Below, piece by piece: positions 1 through 4,926 of a stretch of 5,655 nucleotides of DNA (the first letter of the stretch is position 1; every line of letters starts with the position of its first letter). The position numbers were made by a program, and so were the translations under genes. The DNA comes from Clostridia bacterium (lineage in GTDB: Bacteria; Bacillota; Clostridia; Christensenellales; Borkfalkiaceae): positions 1 through 5,655 of the forward strand of contig JAFTHR010000265.1 in NCBI GenBank assembly GCA_017457345.1. The letters are read 5' to 3'. A model generated the notes under the pieces. That model saw only the letters and a program-made list of their open reading frames with translations. It ran no database searches and had not been told where the DNA came from.

Positions 1-1
1 A

Positions 2-277
2 AACGGTATGACGTGCATTGAAAACTTGTACGTAGCGGGCGAAGCGGTTGGCGGTATTCACGGTACGAACAGACTTATGGGCAACTCGCTCCTTGACATT
101 ATCGTATTCGGTAGAAACGCAGGTCAACAAGCAGGGGAAAAGTGGAAGAGTGTAGAACTCAAAGAACTCACGCTCTCTCACGTACAAGACTTCGAGAAAG
201 AAAGAGCGGAAGCAGGTATCGTGAACGATACGGCATCTCCTAAACTTCTTCCCGATTATAGAAGAAAGGCAAACTAA
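2..277 (+). CDS. Fumarate reductase/flavocytochrome-like FAD-binding protein, C-terminal fragment
   Basis: Only the last 91 codons are in the window; the frame is open to the left edge, so the ATG at 8 is an internal methionine, not a start. The fragment carries the C-terminal signature of the FAD_binding_2 family (fumarate reductase, flavocytochrome c, urocanate reductase and relatives): LYVAGEAVGG at visible residues 9-18, HGTNRLMGN at 20-28, then DIIVFGRNAG at 32-41. In this family the first part closes the FAD site, and the Arg of the NRLGGN motif (here Arg24, with Met replacing the usual first Gly) is expected to bind a substrate carboxylate. A roughly 45-residue basic/acidic tail ending in SPKLLPDYRRKAN follows. 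The downstream dicarboxylate-type carrier supports a role in fumarate reduction, but the substrate-determining part lies outside the window, so another enoate substrate remains possible. Confidence 0.85.
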   Translation, partial: NGMTCIENLYVAGEAVGGIHGTNRLMGNSLLDIIVFGRNAGQQAGEKWKSVELKELTLSHVQDFEKERAEAGIVNDTASPKLLPDYRRKAN

Positions 278-291
278 AAACAGGGGAAAAG

Positions 292-336
292 ATGAAGAAC
301 GTACGAAAGCGCGTATACAGGTACGCGTTTTCGTAG
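292..336 (+). CDS. Possible 14-aa leader peptide ORF upstream of the carrier gene
   Basis: A short frame ATG...TAG reads MKNVRKRVYRYAFS. It is preceded by AGGGGA at 282-287, the same purine-rich block that serves the acetyltransferase at 2180, with a short spacing. The peptide is strongly basic (five Lys/Arg). Its codons 4-15 coincide almost exactly with the hairpin at 302-335, and its stop lies only 6 nt before the AAGGAG of the carrier gene. That arrangement would suit translation-coupled control of the downstream start. The basic composition may simply reflect the stem sequence, so the ORF could be chance. Confidence 0.25.
   Translation: MKNVRKRVYRYAFS
302..335 (+). promoter_or_regulatory. 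Intercistronic 14-bp hairpin upstream of the carrier RBS
   Basis: TACGAAAGCGCGTA (302-315) pairs with TACGCGTTTTCGTA (322-335): 14 consecutive pairs including one G-U, with a 6-nt loop TACAGG. No T-run follows on either strand, so it is a poor intrinsic terminator. Placed just 7 nt before AAGGAG of the next gene, it is more likely an mRNA stabiliser/processing site or a translation-control element between the flavoprotein and carrier cistrons. The pairing is seen directly; the role is inferred. Confidence 0.6.
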
Positions 337-342
337 TACATA

Positions 343-348
343 AAGGAG
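343..348 (+). promoter_or_regulatory. Ribosome binding site fixing a GTG start for the carrier
   Basis: AAGGAG sits 6 nt before GTG at 355. The first in-frame ATG, at 367, would be 18 nt away, too far for this site. The GTG at 355 is therefore the better start. Confidence 0.8.
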
Positions 349-354
349 ATTATT

Positions 355-1794
355 GTGGAAGAGAATATGAACAATCAAACGGAACCTTCTACGCCCGTAG
401 AACCTTCCGTAAACGAAAACAAACCTAAGAAGAGTTTGAAATGGCTTTGGATTACGATCGCTTTGGCGGTTGTGGCAGGTTTGGCTGCTTGGTGTATTTG
501 CAGCGCTATTTTTAATCCGAAATCGGGAATAGAAGGTGCGGCAAACGTGCTCAATTTCAACAGTACGTTCGTATTGTTTGTTATTGTGTTCTTAGTGCTT
601 GCCGTGGGCTACTTGATTGGCGGTATCGATATTAAAGGGGTATCTCTTGGTACGGCGGGTGTGTTCCTGATTGCTATTTTGGTTGGCTACCTTTGTACGT
701 TAGTACCTGAAAATGCAGGTATTTTCTCGGGCTTCCATTTAACCGAAAAATCTTCGGTTGTGAACACTTTAAAAACAACGGTACAAAATATCGGTTTGAT
801 TATGTTCGTTGGGAGCGTTGGGTTTATCGCAGGGCCCAACTTCTTTAAGAACCTTGCAAAGAACTTTAAAACGTATATCGTTATGGGCGTGGTAATTATT
901 TTATCGGGTACGCTCGTTGCGGTTATTTGCACGTTGTTAACGGAATACGGCCCTGAATACTGGTCGGGCGTGTTGTCTGGCGCGTTGACGTCTACCCCCG
1001 GGTTCTCCGCGGCAAAAGACGCGGTTGCTGGTGCGGTAAACGAATCCGATTTAGAATCGCTCATCACGCTTGGGCACGCAATTGCATATCCTTTTGGTGT
1101 GGTTGGTGTTGTATTGTTCGTACAACTTCTTCCTAGATTTTTGAAAGCAGATATGCCGAAAGAAAGAGAGTTGTTAAAACTTGGCGCTTCGGAAGAAGCA
1201 AGAGACTATTCTAAATTCTTTAAATGCGAAGATTTTGGTTTTATGCCTTTTGGTCTTGCGATTATTGCCGGCTTGCTTCTTGGCTCAATCACCATTCCTT
1301 TAACGGGTGAAGGCTACAACGGTCCTTGCTTCTCGCTTGGTACTACGGGCGGCGTATTGATTATGTGCCTTGTATTCGGGCATTTTGGTCATATCGGCAA
1401 ACTCTCGTTAGAAGTAAAAGAAGGTACGCTTAAAGTTATGCGTGAACTCGGTTTGGCGTTGTTCCTTTTAGGCGCAGGCGTTCACGGCGGTGTATCCTTG
1501 GTAGAACAAGTGTCGCAATACGGTGCAGGTATCGTTGTATGGGGCTTTGTAGGCGGTGCGTTGATGACGATTGTTCCCATGATCGTTGGTTTTATCCTTG
1601 GCAAATGGGTGCTCAAATTGCCTTTGCTCAACAGTTTGGGGTCTATTACGGGTGGTATGACTTCTACCCCTGCGCTTGGTACGCTTATTTCTACGGCAGG
1701 CACGGACGACGTTGCTTCGGCATACGCATCCACGTATCCTATCGCACTAATTTTAGTTGTACTTGCGTCACAACTTTTAATCACGTTAATGTAA
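355..1794 (+). CDS. AAEx-family (AspT/SucE-like) membrane exchanger lacking RCK_C domains
   Basis: A 479-aa multi-pass protein with two homologous Asp-Al_Ex (PF06826-type) halves, at about 67-260 and 295-479. Each half carries the family hallmark: SGALTSTPGFSAA at 208-220 and GGMTSTPALGTL at 433-444, each followed by an AYP/TYP helix (244-246, 460-462). Known members exchange aspartate for alanine (AspT) or export succinate (SucE1). Here only a charged linker of about 35 residues (261-296) joins the halves; AspT, YidE and YbjL carry two TrkA_C/RCK_C domains there, which explains the short length (479 against about 540-560). The N-terminus adds a Pro/Asn/Glu-rich tail (1-27) and an extra hydrophobic segment at 30-52. 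The start is GTG at 355, supported by AAGGAG. The gene ends in TAATAA before a strong terminator. Its position behind a fumarate-reductase-like gene favours a C4-dicarboxylate or succinate substrate, though amino acids are possible. Confidence 0.85.
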   Translation: MEENMNNQTEPSTPVEPSVNENKPKKSLKWLWITIALAVVAGLAAWCICSAIFNPKSGIEGAANVLNFNSTFVLFVIVFLVLAVGYLIGGIDIKGVSLGTAGVFLIAILVGYLCTLVPENAGIFSGFHLTEKSSVVNTLKTTVQNIGLIMFVGSVGFIAGPNFFKNLAKNFKTYIVMGVVIILSGTLVAVICTLLTEYGPEYWSGVLSGALTSTPGFSAAKDAVAGAVNESDLESLITLGHAIAYPFGVVGVVLFVQLLPRFLKADMPKERELLKLGASEEARDYSKFFKCEDFGFMPFGLAIIAGLLLGSITIPLTGEGYNGPCFSLGTTGGVLIMCLVFGHFGHIGKLSLEVKEGTLKVMRELGLALFLLGAGVHGGVSLVEQVSQYGAGIVVWGFVGGALMTIVPMIVGFILGKWVLKLPLLNSLGSITGGMTSTPALGTLISTAGTDDVASAYASTYPIALILVVLASQLLITLM

Positions 1795-1806
1795 TAAAAG
1801 CGAAAA

Positions 1807-1846
1807 CTCCCATCGCGTATTTTGTGTACGCGATGGGGGATTTTTT
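1807..1846 (+). terminator. Intrinsic terminator of the flavoprotein-carrier unit
   Basis: CTCCCATCGCGTA (1807-1819) pairs with TACGCGATGGGGG (1827-1839), a 13-bp GC-rich stem with one G-T pair and a 7-nt loop. A T6 run follows at 1841-1846. It starts 12 nt after the carrier stop codon. Confidence 0.93.
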
Positions 1847-1867
1847 ATAAAAACGCCATAAAAACGG

Positions 1868-1896
1868 TTGCTTTTTTTAAAACAATGGTATATAAT
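1868..1896 (+). promoter_or_regulatory. Sigma70/SigA-type promoter of the tRNA-Ser gene
   Basis: TTGCTT (1868-1873) and a perfect TATAAT (1891-1896) are separated by 17 bp. Transcription should start near 1903, leaving a 5' leader of only about 7 nt before the mature tRNA end at 1910. It lies between a terminator and the tRNA, so the tRNA is an independent unit. Confidence 0.85.
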
Positions 1897-1909
1897 AAAT
1901 AAGCTAGTT

Positions 1910-1999
1910 GCAGAGATGGCGGAGCGGTCGAACGCGCACGATTCGAAATCGTGTTATGCAGGAATGTATACAAGGGTTCAAATCCCTTTATCTGCGCCA
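1910..1999 (+). tRNA. tRNA-Ser (anticodon CGA)
   Basis: A 90-nt class II tRNA with encoded CCA (1997-1999) and discriminator G (1996). The anticodon stem CACGA/TCGTG (1937-1941, 1949-1953) closes the loop TTCGAAA, giving anticodon CGA at 1944-1946, which reads UCG. The D stem is GCG/CGC (1919-1921, 1933-1935). The T arm is AAGGG-TTCAAAT-CCCTT (1972-1988). The long variable arm typical of serine tRNAs has a 6-bp stem, TATGCA/TGTATA (1955-1960, 1965-1970), capped by a GGAA tetraloop. The acceptor stem GCAGAGA/TATCTGC (1910-1916, 1989-1995) has a G-A opposition at the sixth pair (1915/1990). All other pairs are intact, so it is probably functional. Confidence 0.95.
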
Positions 2000-2037
2000 C
2001 AAAAAACGGATGGATAGTTCCATCCGTTTTTTGTTTG
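2000..2037 (+). terminator. Intrinsic terminator of tRNA-Ser
   Basis: It begins directly after the encoded CCA. CGGATGGA (2007-2014) pairs with TCCATCCG (2019-2026) around a TAGT loop. The flanking A6 (2001-2006) and T6 (2027-2032) extend the pairing to 15 bp. The T-rich tail continues as TTTGTTTGT. Confidence 0.9.
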
Positions 2038-2073
2038 TAAACCGAACAAAGAAAGGGATTTGAGGGTGGGAGC

Positions 2074-2093
2074 CGTTTTGCAAGAGCAAAACG
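2074..2093. other. Short perfect dyad upstream of the acetyltransferase promoter
   Basis: CGTTTTGC (2074-2081) and GCAAAACG (2086-2093) form a perfect 8-bp inverted repeat around AAGA. It lies about 30 bp upstream of the -35 element. It has no following T-run and so is not a terminator. It could be an operator half-site pair for a transcription factor or chance. The rest of the 2038-2123 gap shows nothing else recognisable. Confidence 0.3.
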
Positions 2094-2123
2094 CTTTGCC
2101 GCGATAAAAAACGTGTGCAGGCG

Positions 2124-2152
2124 TTGCTTTTCGCTGTTAAGTGTGGTATAAT
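2124..2152 (+). promoter_or_regulatory. Extended -10 promoter of the O-acetyltransferase gene
   Basis: TTGCTT (2124-2129), a 17-bp spacer and TATAAT (2147-2152), with TG at 2144-2145 giving an extended -10 (TGGTATAAT). The predicted start is near 2159, for a 5' UTR of about 20 nt. Both hexamers are identical to those of the tRNA-Ser promoter, which suggests strong constitutive expression. Confidence 0.85.
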
Positions 2153-2179
2153 AAGCCTAATGAAATTTAGAGGGGAACT

Positions 2180-2806
2180 ATGAAATATACCGATAAAGAA
2201 AAAATCCATATGGGGCTTGTGTATTATCCTTCTTGCCCGGAAATTATGGATGAGCAGTTAAAATATATTCAAAAGGTAAACGATTATAATAACACGCGCA
2301 CAAATCAAGCCAAAAAACGGGCTAAAATGCTTAAAAAGATGTTTGCGGAACTCGGCGACGATTGCTATATTGAACCGCCGTTTCACGCGAATTTCGGCGG
2401 TAAAAACGTGCATTTCGGCAAAGGCGTGTACGCAAACTTCAATTTAACCCTTGTGGACGATACGCATATCTACGTGGGGGATTACGTAATGTTCGCGCCG
2501 AACGTGACCGTGGCAACGGCGGCGCATCCTATTTTTCCCGAACTTAGGGAAAAGGCGTATCAGTATAATATCCCCGTAAAAATCGGCCGCAACTGCTGGA
2601 TCGGTGCAAATAGCGTAATTTTGCCGGGCGTGACCATAGGTGAAAACACGGTAATCGGCGCAGGGAGCGTTGTGACGAAAGATATTCCTGCGAACGTGGT
2701 GGCATACGGGAACCCCTGCCGCGTTGTTCGCGAAATAGGGGAACGGGATAAGATCTATTATTATAAAGATAGAAAACTTGCCGATTGCGGGTTAGACGGA
2801 GAATAA
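2180..2806 (+). CDS. Maltose/galactoside-type sugar O-acetyltransferase (LacA/Maa/NodL family)
   Basis: A 208-aa cytosolic enzyme expected to transfer acetyl from acetyl-CoA to a sugar hydroxyl. Residues 3-58 match the N-terminal helical maltose-acetyltransferase (Mac) domain (YTDKEKIHMGLVYYP..., then KKRAKMLKKMF). From about 62 to 185 runs a left-handed parallel beta-helix of hexapeptide repeats; clear repeats are IGRNCWIGANSVILPGV at 135-151 and IGENTVIGAGSVVTKDIP at 153-170. The predicted catalytic His is His116 in ATAAHP, matching His115 of E. coli LacA; Asn86, Asp94 and Trp140 fall at the other expected active-site places. GNPCRVVREI (177-186) is the usual end of the fold. Length is typical for the family. 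The start is fixed by AGGGG at 2171-2175. It stands alone between its own promoter and terminator, so the true sugar acceptor cannot be told. Confidence 0.92.
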   Translation: MKYTDKEKIHMGLVYYPSCPEIMDEQLKYIQKVNDYNNTRTNQAKKRAKMLKKMFAELGDDCYIEPPFHANFGGKNVHFGKGVYANFNLTLVDDTHIYVGDYVMFAPNVTVATAAHPIFPELREKAYQYNIPVKIGRNCWIGANSVILPGVTIGENTVIGAGSVVTKDIPANVVAYGNPCRVVREIGERDKIYYYKDRKLADCGLDGE

Positions 2807-2845
2807 AAAACGAAGGGACGGTGAAGTCCCTTCGTTTTACTTTTT
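2807..2845. terminator. Bidirectional intrinsic terminator shared by convergent genes
   Basis: AAAACGAAGGGAC (2807-2819) pairs perfectly with GTCCCTTCGTTTT (2826-2838), 13 bp with a 6-nt loop. On the + strand it begins right after the acetyltransferase stop and is followed by ACTTTTT. On the - strand it is followed by TTATT after the paired T run, so it can stop the right-hand operon too. The TAA of the - strand gene (2837-2839) lies inside the stem. Confidence 0.9.
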
Positions 2846-3649
2846 AATCGTTAAATTGCCTTTGGCTGCCGCGCGCAAAATGGCGGTGGTGATTAGTTTG
2901 CTCTCACCGGAGAGCGGTTTTTTCTCTTTGACAACTTCGTCAATTTTTTGCACGGTAGTTTTTTGTTCTTCGCGGAACTTTGCGCAGGTATCCGTTAAAG
3001 CACAACCGCCGTGGCAGGCAGAGAAAAGAGAGCAGTTTTTTTTGCATTGTTCGCGCTTTTCAATTTGTTTTTCAAGGACGCTTATAAATGTAGGTCGTTC
3101 AAAAATCGGCGTTTCTTCGAATAAATTACCGATTTTCGTTTCTTCAATACGTTCGGGACAAAAACTAACTTCGCCGCGCGCATCTACGTATAAGGTTTTT
3201 CCTAAACAGGAAGAAAAGGCGCATTGATAAATCGGCGTGCCTAAAAGGCAGAGTTCGGCAACGTCTGCCGAAAAAGGTTGATCAACGCACGAGTTCTTAA
3301 CGAGTAAATTGCGTTTTTCCAAAGCCTGTTCGTCTTCCGTTTTGATAACGGTAAGAGTTTTTAATTTATCGGTTTTTTTAAAGTCCTTTTTCGATAGACT
3401 ATCCGCCAAAAGCACGAGCGTGAGTTTGTTTCTATTCGCCAAAGAAATGAGTTTGTTAGAAAGTGCTTTCACGTGCAGGCAATAAACAACCGGAAATCCA
3501 CGCTTTTTTAACCGGAAATACGCTTTTAAAGAAGGGCGCTTATCAAGGTGCAAGTAAAAAGTGGGGACGTTTTTTGGAAAAACTTTCATAACGGCTTTGA
3601 ACTGCTTTTGAAAGGATAGATAGTTCTTATAAATAAGATGTATGGTCAT
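2837..3649 (-). CDS. SPASM-domain Fe-S protein without a radical-SAM motif
   Basis: A 270-aa protein. Its cysteine pattern fits a SPASM auxiliary-cluster domain: C148-x10-G159-x4-C164 (VDARGEVSFCPE), an IGNLFEE segment at 173-179, then C202-x3-C206-x5-C212-x3-C216 (ACHGGC) and C222. This is the signature seen at the C-terminus of radical-SAM peptide- and protein-modifying enzymes, where it holds one or two extra 4Fe-4S clusters. The N-terminal 120 residues alternate hydrophobic strands and Lys-rich helices like part of an alpha/beta barrel, but contain no CxxxCxxC, so no SAM-binding cluster is expected. It is last in the operon, overlapping the DUF5685-like gene by 4 nt (ATGA), with AAGGAG at 3660-3665. 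It may be a cluster-bearing partner, an electron carrier or a degenerate radical-SAM enzyme; the function is unknown. Confidence 0.75.
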   Translation of the reverse strand: MTIHLIYKNYLSFQKQFKAVMKVFPKNVPTFYLHLDKRPSLKAYFRLKKRGFPVVYCLHVKALSNKLISLANRNKLTLVLLADSLSKKDFKKTDKLKTLTVIKTEDEQALEKRNLLVKNSCVDQPFSADVAELCLLGTPIYQCAFSSCLGKTLYVDARGEVSFCPERIEETKIGNLFEETPIFERPTFISVLEKQIEKREQCKKNCSLFSACHGGCALTDTCAKFREEQKTTVQKIDEVVKEKKPLSGESKLITTAILRAAAKGNLTIKK

Positions 3650-4467
3650 TGATGCAGTTCTCCTTGTAAAATGGTAAAAAGTTTTTCGCTCATTCCAAGG
3701 TTTGCAATTCTAGAAACGGTGGCGTAGTTTAAGCCTTGGCTTGGCAACGGTTTTAAATGCTGCTTTGCCGAGCGTACCATATCCGAAAGCGCAAGATAAT
3801 CGCTGTTTGCGAGCGATTTTTTAGAAGAAAACCCCTTTAAAGGATTATACGCGCCGGAAGAAACGTCCTTATCTAAATCGTCTACCGCATCTAAAAAGTA
3901 CAACTGTTTGGAGACGAAGATTAGGTGGGATAACACGCCTTCGTCTTTCACGCCGAACGTTTCGCCTGCCACTTTTTCAACAAGGCGAGCAAAACAATCT
4001 TGGATATCGCAAACGCTACCGCCGGCATTTTCCGTATTTGACATTTCTTCATAACCATCTAGTACGGTGTTCCACATAGAAGGATATTCCCGCTCAATCC
4101 GCTTAAAAACCCCTTTTAGTGCGCCGTAAAGCGGTTTTGCATACGCTTTATCGTTATCGCGAATATGGTCGGATAAAACGCCTGCAACGAGCGTTAAGTT
4201 AAAGGCCGCTACCTTTTTGGCGAAATCGGTTTTAACGGCGGCTTGCAATTCTTCCGTTTTGTTCCAACAGGAAATTTTTTTAACGGGCGCAAGAAAACCG
4301 TCTTCCGCAAGCAACATCAAGAAAAACGTGACGTCGAAAGAAACGAGAAAGCGGCTAAATTGTCCGTAATGATACCCAAGCGCGCGGCATAAAAAACAAT
4401 AATGTTTGCGAAAATTGTTTTTTAAATGCGCGGGGGCATTTTTGTCTAAGTTTACGTAGCCGAACAT
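3646..4467 (-). CDS. DUF5685-like protein with CxxC and two Asp-rich motifs
   Basis: A 273-aa, mostly helical soluble protein. The opening MFGYVNLDK and the HYCFLCRALGYHYGQFSR block (22-39) resemble DUF5685, a family of unknown function. Visible motifs are Cys24-x2-Cys27, a first acidic motif SDHIRDND (99-106), and a second, LDAVDDLDKDVSSGAYNPL at 192-210, with Asp193, Asp196, Asp197, Asp199 and Asp201. The spacing of two Asp-rich helices about 95 residues apart, the second followed by G-x-YNP, recalls all-helical isoprenyl or squalene/phytoene synthases; this is a resemblance, not an assignment. Cys153 and Cys158 give a further CxxxxC. AAGGA (4475-4479) lies 7 nt before the ATG and overlaps the end of the upstream gene, whose stop is 3 nt away. 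Its own stop overlaps the next start, so translation is likely coupled on both sides. Confidence 0.7.
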   Translation of the reverse strand: MFGYVNLDKNAPAHLKNNFRKHYCFLCRALGYHYGQFSRFLVSFDVTFFLMLLAEDGFLAPVKKISCWNKTEELQAAVKTDFAKKVAAFNLTLVAGVLSDHIRDNDKAYAKPLYGALKGVFKRIEREYPSMWNTVLDGYEEMSNTENAGGSVCDIQDCFARLVEKVAGETFGVKDEGVLSHLIFVSKQLYFLDAVDDLDKDVSSGAYNPLKGFSSKKSLANSDYLALSDMVRSAKQHLKPLPSQGLNYATVSRIANLGMSEKLFTILQGELHQ

Positions 4468-4470
4468 AAG

Positions 4471-4926
4471 TTAGTCCTTTTGTGAGTGTTTGTGAAAGGT
4501 TCTAAACAAGTCCTTTCCGCAGCCGAAAAGCATAACAATGGATGCGGCAAGGAATACGGTGGTATGGGTGTTTGGAATACATATCGACAAAATAATGGCG
4601 CAAAGCAGTTGAATTAGCGTAAAAATAGGGCCGAAAAGATGGATAAGCCCTTCCTTTTCACCTTTATAAAAGAGCACGCAAAACTTAAAAGTTTTGGTGA
4701 GTTTAATGCGGTTTTGTTCTATTTTGATAGGGTATAAGTACAGAGCCGCAACCTTTCTTTTTTTGAAGAGACAGGCGATAAGATGCCCTAATTCGTGGAA
4801 AGCGATAGAACAATATAGCACGAAAATCCCGCCGCAGAAGACGAGAGCGACGTGTGGCACGGCAAGGGAGATGAAAAAGCAAGTCCCACTTGCAAGGATT
4901 AAAAACAGAGTAAGAATACTGATCAT
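4471..4926 (-). CDS. Minimal M50/DUF3267-like membrane metalloprotease
   Basis: A 151-aa membrane protein with about four hydrophobic segments (4-22, 27-43, 98-117, 121-136). HELGH (44-48) at the end of the second is the zinc-binding, catalytic HExxH of intramembrane site-2-type proteases. A GP pair (99-100) opens the third segment, as in that fold. Asp139 in GCGKDLF near the C-terminus is the best candidate for the third zinc ligand, in the place of the LDG or GGD motif of relatives. There is no PDZ or CBS domain, making it far shorter than RseP or SpoIVFB. I place the start at ATG 4926, which overlaps the DUF92 stop as ATGA; an in-frame TTG at 4947 would add 7 residues but has no better ribosome site. 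The substrate is unknown. A non-catalytic zinc protein cannot be excluded. Confidence 0.72.
   Translation of the reverse strand: MISILTLFLILASGTCFFISLAVPHVALVFCGGIFVLYCSIAFHELGHLIACLFKKRKVAALYLYPIKIEQNRIKLTKTFKFCVLFYKGEKEGLIHLFGPIFTLIQLLCAIILSICIPNTHTTVFLAASIVMLFGCGKDLFRTFHKHSQKD

Noticed and set aside
302..335. Hairpin as an intrinsic terminator of the flavoprotein gene
   Set aside because: No T-run follows the stem on either strand; the downstream bases are GTACATAAAGG.
687..1067. - strand open frame of 126 codons antisense to the carrier
   Set aside because: The carrier gene has clear family motifs on the + strand; this frame has no ribosome site and is an antisense by-product.
1539..1850. 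+ strand open frame over the carrier 3' end and terminator
   Set aside because: It is a frame-shifted reading of the second transport half, and runs through the terminator; composition is Trp/Tyr/Cys-rich and unlike a real protein.
1988..2209. - strand open frame across the tRNA 3' end, terminator and acetyltransferase promoter
   Set aside because: It covers well-supported RNA and regulatory features and shows no motif.
2856..3227. + strand open frame opposite the SPASM-like gene
   Set aside because: The - strand frame shows a structured cysteine pattern and a good ribosome site; the + frame has neither.
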